From the NCBI GenBank assembly GCA_018054895.1, contig JAGPIQ010000006.1:1-44842 (forward strand): DNA of 44,842 bases, in the 5' to 3' direction. The notes under the pieces are model-generated. The model saw only the letters and a list, made by a program, of their open reading frames with translations, was not told where the DNA came from and did not search any database. The stretch is from Lutibacter sp. (lineage in GTDB: Bacteria > Bacteroidota > Bacteroidia > Flavobacteriales > Flavobacteriaceae). Shown here piece by piece: positions 18,002 through 27,048 of this stretch. Position 1 is the first letter of the stretch; every line of letters starts with the position of its first letter. The position numbers were made by a program, and so were the translations under genes.

Positions 18002-20449
18002 ATGAAAAAACTACTAATTGGCACATTAACAGTCTTTTTTTGTTTTATTGCGAATGGACAAAACAAATCAAAAACAACAACAGAAAGCGTTACAATTTCT
18101 GGAAAAGTTATAGATGAGGATACGAAACAACCATTGGAATATGCCACAATTATTTGTACTCCTATAGATGGGAAAAATATTACAGGCGGTATCACCAATC
18201 AAAAAGGAACTTTTGAAATTTCAATTCCTAAAGGAACTTATACTATTTCAGTCGAATTTATTTCATTTAAAACAAAATCTTTCAAAAACAAGGAAGTCAT
18301 TGGTAATTTAAATTTAGGAACTATTGTACTCTCTACAAATTCTGAAGCGTTAAATGAAATAGAAATTATTGCTGAAAAAAGCACCGTTGAAATTCATTTA
18401 GATAAAAAAATATACAATGTAGGTAAAGATATGACCGTAAAAGGTGGAACTGCCTCTGATGTATTAGATAATGTACCTTCGGTTACCGTTGATGTGGAAG
18501 GAACTGTGAGTTTACGTGGAAGTGAAAACGTACGAATTTTAATAAACGGAAAACCTTCTGGGTTAATTGGAATTGGTGGCACAAATGCCTTAAAACAATT
18601 ACCTGCGGATGCTATTGAAAAAGTAGAAGTTATTACGAGTCCTTCCGCACGTTATGATGCCGAAGGAACTGCTGGTATTTTAAATATTATTTTACGTAAA
18701 GGAAAAGCACAAGGATTTAATAGTTCATACACCGTAACTGCTGGAAACCCTGATTATTTTGGAGGTTCAGCCAATTTAAATTATCGTAAAGAAAAAGTAA
18801 ATTACTTTTCAAATATTGGGTATAACTACAATAAATCTCCAGGAAATTCAAAAAGTGATGTTACTTATAATACCCCTTTTAACGACCTAAAAAGATTCAA
18901 CGAAAAAACAATTTTCGATAGAAAAAACAATCGTTTTAATGCACAATTTGGTGCGGAATATGATATTACCGATAAATTATCAGCAACAGGAACTATTTTA
19001 TATAGAGATTCTGATGAAAATGATATTTCCACAAATACACGTTCTAACTTTAACACAAGCAATGTTTTAACCAGTACAAAATACCGAATTGAAGATGAGA
19101 ATGAAAAAAGCAACGCCTTAGAATACACATTTAATTTAACCAAAAAATTCAAAAAAGAAGGTCATTTGTTAACTTTTGATTTTAGATATGGTGAAAGTAC
19201 TGAAACCAATAAAAACGACATATTTGACAAAAATGAAGTTGACTTTATTGATCCAAACAGCTTAGAAAGAAGCTTTACTGATGAAGATTCTAAAGATTTT
19301 CTATTTAAAACAGACTATGTATTACCTATAAATGAAAATACACAATTTGAATTTGGGGTAAACGTTGATTTAAATGATTTAACAACGGATTATTTGTTAG
19401 AAGAATTTGACACTTCTACCAATGAGTATTTGAACAATACTAATTTTTCAAACACCTTAGATTTTAAACAAAACATATATGCAACGTATGCACAATTTGG
19501 TCAAAAGGTTGAAAAATTTTCCTACTTAGTTGGTTTAAGGCTTGAAAATACAGATAGAACAATCAATTTACTACAAACTAATGAGTTTTTTAATGAAAAC
19601 TTCACTCAGCTATTTCCAACCGTAAATTTAGGATTAGAATTTAATGAAAATGAAAATTTAACCCTTGGATATAGCCGTCGTTTAAGAAGACCACATAGTT
19701 TTTATTTAAACCCTTTTGAATCACGTACCAGTGAAACATACATTAGAAGAGGGAATATTTATTTAGATCCAACGTACACCAATTCATTTGATTTGGGGTA
19801 TTTAAAAAAATGGAATAAAGTTACCTTTAATGCTTCTACCTATTACCAACACGCTATAAACAATACTGAATGGGTAGACTTAGAGGAATACCGACAAGTT
19901 GATGGTGTTGAAACCTTAATTATTATTAGAACTCCAGCTAATTTATCTTCAGAAGACAAATTTGGATTTGAATTTACCGCAAACTATAGTCCTTTTAAAT
20001 GGTGGAAATTGACCAATAGTTTTAATTTTTTCAATATTAGTACCGATGGTGATTATAATAATGTAAGCTACAATTCTAATGATCAAAGTTGGTTTACTCG
20101 TTTAGAATCCAGAATTAACTTACCAGCAAAAATTGATTGGCAAACAAGTGGAATGTATGTGGGACCAACTGAAAGTGCTTTTTCAAAACGTGAAGGTGAG
20201 TTTTCAATAAATATGGCTTTTAGTAAAGATATTTTAAAAGATAAAGCAACTATAGCTTTAAATGCTAGTGATTTATTAAATTCTAGAAAAAGAAGTTGGA
20301 CAAGTTATACGGATAACACCTCCTCAGCAAGTAAATTTCAACGAAGAGAACGTCAAATATTATTAAATTTCACCTACAGGTTTAATCAAACCAAAAAAGT
20401 AGAGCGAAACAGAAATAGCGGAGGTGGTAATGAAGATATGAATTTTTAA
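18002..20449 (+). CDS. TonB-dependent outer-membrane receptor (OMP_b-brl_3 type), copy 2
   Basis: An 815-residue receptor, paralogous to the gene at 15126. Signal peptide ending IANGQ; carboxypeptidase-regulatory-like domain (SGKVIDEDTKQPLEYATII, about 33-110); plug-like region with VSLRGSENVRILINGKPSG and SARYDAEGTAGILNIILRKG (about 170-240); then the barrel, which ends NFTYRFNQTKK plus a Gly/Asn-rich tail. Copy 2 keeps the usual family wording YDAEGTAGILNI, which copy 1 has changed to YKASIGGIINI. It is followed by a strong bidirectional terminator. The ligand is unknown. Confidence 0.92.
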   Translation: MKKLLIGTLTVFFCFIANGQNKSKTTTESVTISGKVIDEDTKQPLEYATIICTPIDGKNITGGITNQKGTFEISIPKGTYTISVEFISFKTKSFKNKEVIGNLNLGTIVLSTNSEALNEIEIIAEKSTVEIHLDKKIYNVGKDMTVKGGTASDVLDNVPSVTVDVEGTVSLRGSENVRILINGKPSGLIGIGGTNALKQLPADAIEKVEVITSPSARYDAEGTAGILNIILRKGKAQGFNSSYTVTAGNPDYFGGSANLNYRKEKVNYFSNIGYNYNKSPGNSKSDVTYNTPFNDLKRFNEKTIFDRKNNRFNAQFGAEYDITDKLSATGTILYRDSDENDISTNTRSNFNTSNVLTSTKYRIEDENEKSNALEYTFNLTKKFKKEGHLLTFDFRYGESTETNKNDIFDKNEVDFIDPNSLERSFTDEDSKDFLFKTDYVLPINENTQFEFGVNVDLNDLTTDYLLEEFDTSTNEYLNNTNFSNTLDFKQNIYATYAQFGQKVEKFSYLVGLRLENTDRTINLLQTNEFFNENFTQLFPTVNLGLEFNENENLTLGYSRRLRRPHSFYLNPFESRTSETYIRRGNIYLDPTYTNSFDLGYLKKWNKVTFNASTYYQHAINNTEWVDLEEYRQVDGVETLIIIRTPANLSSEDKFGFEFTANYSPFKWWKLTNSFNFFNISTDGDYNNVSYNSNDQSWFTRLESRINLPAKIDWQTSGMYVGPTESAFSKREGEFSINMAFSKDILKDKATIALNASDLLNSRKRSWTSYTDNTSSASKFQRRERQILLNFTYRFNQTKKVERNRNSGGGNEDMNF

Positions 20450-20460
20450 AAGAGATATAT

Positions 20461-20494
20461 AAAAAAAGGGACAATTTAAATTGCCCCTTTTTTT
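20461..20494. terminator. Bidirectional terminator between convergent genes
   Basis: A 34-bp near-perfect palindrome: seven A then GGGACAATTT (20461-20477), paired with AAATTGCCCC then seven T (20478-20494), with one mismatch. A and T runs on both sides let it end the receptor transcript (plus) and that of the small membrane protein (minus). Confidence 0.88.
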
Positions 20495-20515
20495 ATATTG
20501 CTGTATTTGTATGTA

Positions 20516-20683
20516 TTACTTTTTAGGTATTGCTCTTCCTTCTTTTCTAAATTTCCAAGCTTCTTTAAAATAACCAATCAACCAATAAGGAATTATAAAG
20601 GTTATTAAAAAAATCATTAACCAAAATCCCATGGTAAATATGGTTAAGAACACTAAAAATCCAGAAAATTGAGATAAATCCAT
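20516..20683 (-). CDS. Small membrane protein
   Basis: A 55-residue protein if started at ATG 20683 (MDLSQFSGF); a longer frame to 20725 exists but its extra 14 residues look untranslated. It has one or two hydrophobic segments (LVFLTIFTMGFWLMIFLITF), the motif PYWLIGYFKEAWKFRKEG, and a basic C-terminus (PKK) that would face the cytoplasm. No known function. The codon pattern, the WLIGYFKEAWKF end and the shared terminator argue that it is real. Confidence 0.65.
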   Translation of the reverse strand: MDLSQFSGFLVFLTIFTMGFWLMIFLITFIIPYWLIGYFKEAWKFRKEGRAIPKK

Positions 20684-20848
20684 AACTTTTGAAGGTTGTT
20701 TTATATTGAAATACAAAATTAGCATTTATTTTTAATAAATACTAACTACTTTTTTATTTTTTTTAAATGATTTTTATCATTCGTTCTTTAAAAAAAACAT
20801 GTAATTTTTCATGCTCAAAACTCACTAACCTTCGTTATAGTAAAATAA

Positions 20849-22051
20849 ATGAAAATACTACACACAGCCGACTGGCATTTAGGTCATAGACTGCTAGAAC
20901 AATCTCAAACAGAAGAGCAAACGTTGTTTTTAAATTGGATTGAAAATTATATCATAAACCAAAAAATTGATGTACTGCTAATTTCAGGCGATATATTTGA
21001 CACAGGCACGCCATCAAACCAAAGTTTAGAAATGTATTATAACTTTTTAGTAAAGTTAAATGCTACATGCTGTAAATCAATCATTATTACTGGAGGAAAT
21101 CACGATTCTCCAGGAACTTTAAATGCTCCGAAACATATCTTAAATGCACTTTCCATAATAGTTGTTGGTAAAGCTACAGAAAATATTGAAGATGAAGTTT
21201 TTGAAATTGATATACAAGGCGAAAAAGTAATTATTGGTGCAGTTCCATATTTACGTGATGGAGATATTAGACGTGCTGTTGCTGGTGAAACTTTTGAAGA
21301 TTTGACCGATAAATACAAAACGGCGCTCATACATCACTACACCTCTATTTCCGAGCAATGCAAACTTATAAATACAACCAATGCACCCGTAATTGCTATG
21401 GGACATTTATTTGCAATGGGCGGTTCTATATCAGATAGTGAACAAAATATTTATGTAGGAACATTGGGACATATTGGCGCTGCGGATTTCCCTGCTTATT
21501 TTGACTATATTGCATTAGGACACTTACACAGACCACAAATAGTTGGTGGAAATGAAAAAGTAAGATACTCTGGCTCGCCGCATATTTTAAGTTTCAGTGA
21601 AATTAATTATGATAAAAAAGTAATTGTTTTAACAGTAAATAATCATAAAATTAGTAACATTAAAGATGTTATCATTCCGCGTTTTAGAACATTTTATAGG
21701 TTAACAGGCACAATTCTAGAATGTATGAGTGCTTTTCCAACTATTATTTCAAATGCATATAACTTAACCCCTTGGATTGAAATTGTGTTGAATGAAAATA
21801 ACACCATAAACACCGTTGATTTAAAAATAGCAGCTGAAAAATACACATTTGAAATCTTAAAAATTTCTCTAAAAAATCAACCTCAATTTAAAGGAATTGA
21901 AGAATTATTAGAAAACACAAAATCGATTAAAGAACTTGAGCCTACTGAAGTTTTCAAACTTAAATGTAAAGAAATGGATATTGATATAGAAAAAAGAGCT
22001 GATATTTGGGATGCTTTTAATGAAATATTACAATCCGTTAAAAACCAATAA
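20849..22051 (+). CDS. sbcD: Exonuclease subunit SbcD
   Basis: A 400-residue nuclease subunit of the SbcCD (Mre11-Rad50-like) complex, which cleaves hairpins and blocked DNA ends. The phosphoesterase motifs are in order: HTADWHLGHRL (about 4-14), ISGDIFDTG (about 46-54), TGGNHDSPGT (about 80-89), MGHLFAMGGS, and GHLHRPQ (about 223-229). Full length. It is followed 12 bp later by sbcC, forming the usual two-gene operon. Confidence 0.97.
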   Translation: MKILHTADWHLGHRLLEQSQTEEQTLFLNWIENYIINQKIDVLLISGDIFDTGTPSNQSLEMYYNFLVKLNATCCKSIIITGGNHDSPGTLNAPKHILNALSIIVVGKATENIEDEVFEIDIQGEKVIIGAVPYLRDGDIRRAVAGETFEDLTDKYKTALIHHYTSISEQCKLINTTNAPVIAMGHLFAMGGSISDSEQNIYVGTLGHIGAADFPAYFDYIALGHLHRPQIVGGNEKVRYSGSPHILSFSEINYDKKVIVLTVNNHKISNIKDVIIPRFRTFYRLTGTILECMSAFPTIISNAYNLTPWIEIVLNENNTINTVDLKIAAEKYTFEILKISLKNQPQFKGIEELLENTKSIKELEPTEVFKLKCKEMDIDIEKRADIWDAFNEILQSVKNQ

Positions 22052-22063
22052 AAGCAGCTAGCT

Positions 22064-25000
22064 ATGAAAATTTTAAAAATTGAATTAAAAAATATAAATT
22101 CATTAAAATCGGAAGTCCCAATTGTTATAGATTTTGAAAATGAACAATTTAAAGATGTTGGTTTATATGCCATTACAGGTTCTACTGGCGCTGGTAAAAC
22201 CACTATTTTAGATGCAATTACCATAGCATTATATCATAGTGTGCCTCGTTTTAATAATTCAAAAGGTACACTATTAGATGTTGTAAGCCATGGTGCTACG
22301 GAAGCATTTAGCCGAGTTACTTTTGAAAATGAACACATAATTTATGAAGCTTATTGGGGAATTCGCTTAGCCTCCACCACAGGAAAAAAACTTAAAAATC
22401 CGCAAGAAGAAGTTCGGTTGAAGAATTTGTTAACAGGTATTACTTTAGCCGAATTAAAGAGAAATGTAATTGAAGAGGTTATAAAAGTAACACAATTAGA
22501 TTACAATCAATTTTTAAGATCTGTAATGTTGGCGCAAGGTGAATTCGCCTCATTTTTATCAGCAAAAGGCCCCGACAAAGGAAAATTATTAGAGCAAATT
22601 ACGGGTGAAGTTATTTATAAAAAAATTGGTCAAGGTGTTTTAGATCGAAAATCTTATGAAGAAACAGTATTGAAAGAAATTCAATCTAAAATAAATTCAG
22701 AAGATATTTTAACGGAGGAAATAAAAATAGAATTATCTAAAAAAGACCAACAACTCGATATTCAAATTGCAGCATCAGAAAAAGAAATAGATTCCATACA
22801 AACCATTGTAAATTGGTATTTAAAATCTCAGGAACTAACACAACAATCAGAAAAATTAGCCCATGAATCGCTAGAAATACAGGACCATTTTGAATTTCAT
22901 AAAACTGAATTTGAATTATTAGATTTCAACGAAAAAGCAGAACCATTTAAAGAATTCATTCTGAATTTCAATAGAAATGAAAAAACAAGTATTGAAAAGA
23001 AAGCGCAATTAACTGAATTAGAAGCGCAATTAAACCTGATGAAACCTGAAATAGAGCGATTGACCGAACTTACTAAAAAAGAATCGACTGACTTAGAAAT
23101 CGCCAATAACGAGTTTACCGCTTGGCAACCAACATTCGATTTAATTACAACATTAGATGGTCAACTTAGGAACGAGGCTCAAAGTCAACAAAAAGCTACC
23201 GGAAAATTAATTGAATTAAACACACAAATCAAGGCATTTCAGGATGAAAAAACGGAATTATCTAAAAAATTAACTGAAACATCTAACAAAATAAAGACAG
23301 ATGAAGAATTTGTCAATCAAAACAAATTTTTAACCGAAGTCGCTTTAGAAATTTCTAATTGGGCAACTAGTTTCACCACTTTAAAAGCAAATAAAGAAAC
23401 ACTCTCTGAAAATTATTTATTTATTGCTCAAAAAAAGAACGATATAGAAAGTACAACGCTCGAATTAGCCACGAATACCGTGTTACTTTCAAAAAAAGTA
23501 TCAGAAATAGAGCTGAGAGATACAGAAATTAAAATTATTCAAGAGCAACTTTCAAAAAATAATTTAGCCAATTTATTAGCAGAACAAAAAGAGTTAACGA
23601 TCAATGAATCTCATTGGAAACAGTTCAAAAACTTCTCTGAAATAATTATAAAAGAAGAAAAAGAACTAGAAAAATTAGCTACTCAAAAAAACGTATTATC
23701 CACTGAAATAGAAGCAGTTAAAAAACAATCTAAAGAGATCCAAAAGCAACTAACTATACAAGAAACAGCTGTTGCTGATGCTGAAAAAATAGTAGATTTA
23801 GAAAAAAGCATTGCAAAATATGAAGAAGATAGACAACATTTACAAAAAGGAGAACCGTGTGGTTTGTGCGGTTCAAAAGAACATCCATTTGCTAAAAATT
23901 TCACTACAAAAGGAGTTTCTAGCTCCGAATTAGAACTTAAAACACGTAAGGACCTTTTAAAAAAAATAAATGATTCTAAGTCTGAATTAGATAAAAAAGA
24001 AGTGCTATTCTCATCTAAAATGGAGAGTATCATACAACAAACCATCAAAATAAAGGACGAAGTAAACATTATTTATTCAAAAGTAACACTACTTAACATT
24101 GCTTGTGAAATCACTCATTCCACTAAAATAGATAGTACACTACTGTTATTTTCTGAAAAGTTAAATTCATTGGATGAAAAAATAAAAGTAACACAGCAAT
24201 TACAAGTTCAAAAAGATAAATTATCAACTACTTTAAATGAAGAGAACCTATTAGTTGCAACTTTTAAAACCAAAGAAGCTACACTGAATGAGAAAATTAA
24301 AAATACAAAAGCAGAAATTCACATTAAAGAAAAATCAAACAACACATTAAAAGCGCTTTGTGATGAACAAGAAAAAGACTTAAAAGCAAAACTTTCCATA
24401 TTTAATTATGAATTTCCTTCTATTTTAAACAGCTACTTATTTATTCAAGAGGTCGAAAAACAGCTAGCTTATTATTACAAAACTCAAAAAAACTTAGATG
24501 CTTTAAAAGCAGCCATCACTGTTATCAACACGCAATTAAAGAACCTTGAAAGGCAGTTGACAGCTCATAATGAGTCGCTTACCGAATACAAAAAAACAAT
24601 CAGCACAAGTGAAACTCTCGTTATTCAATTAAAATTTGAACGTAACAGCCTTTTACCATTGGATATTCGTGTAGAAAGTAAAAGGGAAGACTTGCAACTT
24701 ATACTTAAACGCTTAACTGAAAAGGTGGAGCAACGTAAAAAACAGTTGCAAAAACTATTAGATTTACAACGGGAAAAAGAAGCCATAAAAGTTGAAAATA
24801 ACAAAGAACAACTCGTTTTAAAAAATGAATTAAGTGCACTGCAACTATCATTTGAACAACAGCTAAAAACTAGTAATTTTGAGTCACTACAAGATATTAA
24901 AAAAGCATTATTGAATCCTGAAGAAAAGTTGCAATTTGCTCAAAACAAAAAACGCATAGAAGAAAAACAACTTCGATTGCAAACTTTAAAGGATGTCAAT

Positions 25001-25717
25001 GTAAAAGCTATTATTGATCTAAATATATCCAAAACTTTTGATACTTCGGAAGCTGAAAGTAAACTAATTTTTGATGAATTTAAAGCTAAAAAAGATGGTT
25101 TATCTGCAGAAAAAGGTGAGCTAAAAGAAGCTTTTAGAAAGGATCAGGAAATAAAAGATAGAAATCAAGAGATTTATAAAAAGATACATGCTCAAACAGC
25201 CATTTGTAATGTTTGGAAAGAATTATTCAAAATTATAGGGAATTCTAAAGATGCATTTAATAGCTATGTACAGCGGTTGACTTTAAAACATTTACTAGAC
25301 CTTGCAAATGTGCATTTGTTTAAACTAAATAAGCGCTATTCTTTAAAAATGGAAGAACAATCGGGCGTTAGAGAAGAGTTGAATTTTAATTTAATAGACC
25401 ATTATCAAACCGATAGAGCCCGATTGGTAGATACTTCTAGCGGTGGTGAGAAATTTATTATCAGCTTAGCATTGGCTTTAGGATTGTCCGATTTAGCCAG
25501 TAAAAATGTTAAAATAGATTCTTTATTTATAGATGAAGGTTTTGGAACTTTAGACAAAAACACTTTAGAAACAGTTATTTCTACACTAGAAACTTTACAG
25601 TCACAAGGCAAAATGATTGGGATAATATCGCACGTAGAAAACTTAAAAGAACGAATTCCAACTCAAATACAAATCACTAAAAAAAGCAATGGCGTGAGCG
25701 TTGTTGCTATTTTATAA
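22064..25717 (+). CDS. sbcC: Exonuclease subunit SbcC (Rad50-like ATPase)
   Basis: A 1217-residue SMC-like ATPase. Walker A is GSTGAGKTT (about 41-49), followed by long coiled coils (about 180-590 and 630-1030) split by the zinc hook CGLC at Cys599/Cys602 that joins two molecules. The ABC signature is SSGGEKF and Walker B is LFIDEGFGTLD near the C-terminus. It partners SbcD, encoded 12 bp upstream. The stop codon lies within a perfect 14-bp hairpin (25702-25733). Confidence 0.97.
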   Translation: MKILKIELKNINSLKSEVPIVIDFENEQFKDVGLYAITGSTGAGKTTILDAITIALYHSVPRFNNSKGTLLDVVSHGATEAFSRVTFENEHIIYEAYWGIRLASTTGKKLKNPQEEVRLKNLLTGITLAELKRNVIEEVIKVTQLDYNQFLRSVMLAQGEFASFLSAKGPDKGKLLEQITGEVIYKKIGQGVLDRKSYEETVLKEIQSKINSEDILTEEIKIELSKKDQQLDIQIAASEKEIDSIQTIVNWYLKSQELTQQSEKLAHESLEIQDHFEFHKTEFELLDFNEKAEPFKEFILNFNRNEKTSIEKKAQLTELEAQLNLMKPEIERLTELTKKESTDLEIANNEFTAWQPTFDLITTLDGQLRNEAQSQQKATGKLIELNTQIKAFQDEKTELSKKLTETSNKIKTDEEFVNQNKFLTEVALEISNWATSFTTLKANKETLSENYLFIAQKKNDIESTTLELATNTVLLSKKVSEIELRDTEIKIIQEQLSKNNLANLLAEQKELTINESHWKQFKNFSEIIIKEEKELEKLATQKNVLSTEIEAVKKQSKEIQKQLTIQETAVADAEKIVDLEKSIAKYEEDRQHLQKGEPCGLCGSKEHPFAKNFTTKGVSSSELELKTRKDLLKKINDSKSELDKKEVLFSSKMESIIQQTIKIKDEVNIIYSKVTLLNIACEITHSTKIDSTLLLFSEKLNSLDEKIKVTQQLQVQKDKLSTTLNEENLLVATFKTKEATLNEKIKNTKAEIHIKEKSNNTLKALCDEQEKDLKAKLSIFNYEFPSILNSYLFIQEVEKQLAYYYKTQKNLDALKAAITVINTQLKNLERQLTAHNESLTEYKKTISTSETLVIQLKFERNSLLPLDIRVESKREDLQLILKRLTEKVEQRKKQLQKLLDLQREKEAIKVENNKEQLVLKNELSALQLSFEQQLKTSNFESLQDIKKALLNPEEKLQFAQNKKRIEEKQLRLQTLKDVNVKAIIDLNISKTFDTSEAESKLIFDEFKAKKDGLSAEKGELKEAFRKDQEIKDRNQEIYKKIHAQTAICNVWKELFKIIGNSKDAFNSYVQRLTLKHLLDLANVHLFKLNKRYSLKMEEQSGVREELNFNLIDHYQTDRARLVDTSSGGEKFIISLALALGLSDLASKNVKIDSLFIDEGFGTLDKNTLETVISTLETLQSQGKMIGIISHVENLKERIPTQIQITKKSNGVSVVAIL

Positions 25718-25733
25718 AAATAAAATAGCAACA
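25702..25733 (+). terminator. Hairpin at the end of sbcC
   Basis: A perfect 14-bp stem (25702-25715 with 25720-25733) and a 4-base A loop. It contains the sbcC stop codon. No T run follows, so it may act as a 3'-end stabiliser rather than an intrinsic terminator. Confidence 0.4.
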
Positions 25734-25751
25734 TTAGATCCTATAAAATGA

Positions 25752-25781
25752 TTGTTATACATTATAAAACAGTTAGATTTG
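25752..25781 (+). promoter_or_regulatory. Promoter of the M24 peptidase gene
   Basis: A complete Bacteroidota promoter pattern: TTG (25752-25754), 19-bp spacer, TAGATTTG (25774-25781). Transcription would start about 45 bp before the ATG at 25833. Confidence 0.65.
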
Positions 25782-25832
25782 TGTGATTATAAGTTGAGAA
25801 TAAGGTTGTAAAATCAATAAAAAAAATTAAAA

Positions 25833-26507
25833 ATGATAACAGTAAACGAAAAGTTAGTTTATGCGGAAGAAATTGCGGTCAATTTATTTAAAGAAATTGA
25901 AGATAGACAATTGATTGTTGCTCATAAAACAGAAAATGAACTGAATGATGAAATTTTTAAGATAGCTAAAGACCTGTTTGGTATTGAAAAACATTGGCAT
26001 AAGCGAATCGTAAGATGTGGTGAAAACACCTTATTTCCTTACAAAGAAAACCCGCCAAATTTAACTATTAAAGAAGATGACATTTTGTTTTTTGACTTTG
26101 GACCAATTATAGATAAATGGGAAGCTGATTTAGGTAGAACTTATGTAATTGGCAACAATTCTTATAAACTTAAATTAAAAAATGATATTGAAAAAGCATG
26201 GAAAGAAACCAAATTTTGGTTTGATAGCCAAACGGAAATTAAAGCTTCTACATTATTTGACTATGCCGTAAATAAAGCCGCTGAATATGGTTGGGAATTT
26301 GGAGGGGAAATAGCTGGGCATTTAATTGGTGAATATCCTCACGAAAAATTAGAGAAAGACAGCTATCAACTTTATGTGCATCCAGACAACCATCATAATA
26401 TGCTTTTATTAGATGCAAACGGACAGAAAAGAAATTGGATTTTAGAACTTCATTTTGTGGACAGAACACGTAAAATTGGAGGATTTTACGAACAACTTTT
26501 AACATAA
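25833..26507 (+). CDS. M24-family metallopeptidase (aminopeptidase P/creatinase fold)
   Basis: A 224-residue pita-bread-fold protein that lacks the N-terminal domain of full-size Xaa-Pro aminopeptidases. Metal-ligand candidates are the Asp of LFFDFGPI (about 90), the Asp of EADLGRTYV (about 100), the His of AGHLIGEYPHEK (about 157), and the acidic residues in LELHFVDRT and GGFYEQ. The order D-D-H-E-E is that of M24 enzymes, but it is a compact, divergent version and the substrate is unknown. It has its own promoter. The gene immediately downstream is a decayed lipoprotein gene. Confidence 0.82.
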   Translation: MITVNEKLVYAEEIAVNLFKEIEDRQLIVAHKTENELNDEIFKIAKDLFGIEKHWHKRIVRCGENTLFPYKENPPNLTIKEDDILFFDFGPIIDKWEADLGRTYVIGNNSYKLKLKNDIEKAWKETKFWFDSQTEIKASTLFDYAVNKAAEYGWEFGGEIAGHLIGEYPHEKLEKDSYQLYVHPDNHHNMLLLDANGQKRNWILELHFVDRTRKIGGFYEQLLT

Positions 26508-26532
26508 TACAATGTATTTCAATTAAAAAGAA

Positions 26533-26787
26533 ATAAAACAACAAATTTTTACAATCGTACTATTGATAGTTCTCTTTTTAAATTTATGTAAAGAAGCTCC
26601 AGAACATAAAACCGCTGAAACTTCAAAAACTAAAACAGTGCAACAGTAGATTTTAACGGAGATACAATTGATTAACTGGACAACACCTGCATTTGGTATT
26701 TGGTACAAAAATGACCTTTATGAGTTAAGAGGAAAAGGAAACAAAATTGAATTAACAAAAGAAGGTGAGATAATATTTAAAAATTAG
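26533..26787 (+). pseudogene. Decayed MliC-like lipoprotein gene
   Basis: One frame reads a clean lipoprotein signal peptide (KQQIFTIVLLIVLFLNLC) beginning at ATA 26533 where an ATG would be expected, then runs to TAG at 26647. The same frame resumes with AFGIWYKNDLYELRGKGN and ends EGEIIFKN at 26787. Another frame at about 26640-26667 gives ATVDFNGDTID. Together these resemble the C-terminal domain of MliC-type lysozyme-inhibitor lipoproteins (FxGxTxxL ... ASGxxYxNxxYEFxxKGxxxxLxxxG). With no start codon, an internal stop and probable compensating indels, it looks like a pseudogene. The MliC assignment rests on motif resemblance only. Confidence 0.6.
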
Positions 26788-26988
26788 AAAAAAATTAATC
26801 ACACTTTGTGACTATAGGTAGTTTCCTAAAATGAATTTCTGAATTGAAAATAGTTGCAAAACATTCTATAAAAAGGAATACCCATTTAACCTTAAAATTG
26901 AATTTTCTTAAAAAATAAAAATTTAATCTACGAAAAAAATAGGCTTCCCTTAAAGTAATTTTATAAGTATAAAAAATATATAAAACAC
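26788..26988. other. Intergenic stretch before fumarase terminator
   Basis: About 200 bp of AT-rich DNA without a convincing reading frame. A small stem TCACA-CTT-TGTGA near 26796-26808 follows the pseudogene. Nothing else recognisable. Confidence 0.5.
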
Positions 26989-27027
26989 AAAAGACACCAA
27001 CAGAACTGTGTTCTATTGGTGTCTTTT
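26989..27027 (-). terminator. Terminator of the fumarase gene
   Basis: A 12-bp stem AAAAGACACCAA (26989-27000) / TTGGTGTCTTTT (27016-27027) with an inner AGAAC/GTTCT stem and a TGT loop, directly after the fumarase stop at 27049. T-rich sequence follows on the minus strand. Confidence 0.85.
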
Positions 27028-27048
27028 CAACTAAAAATTTATTGCTTC

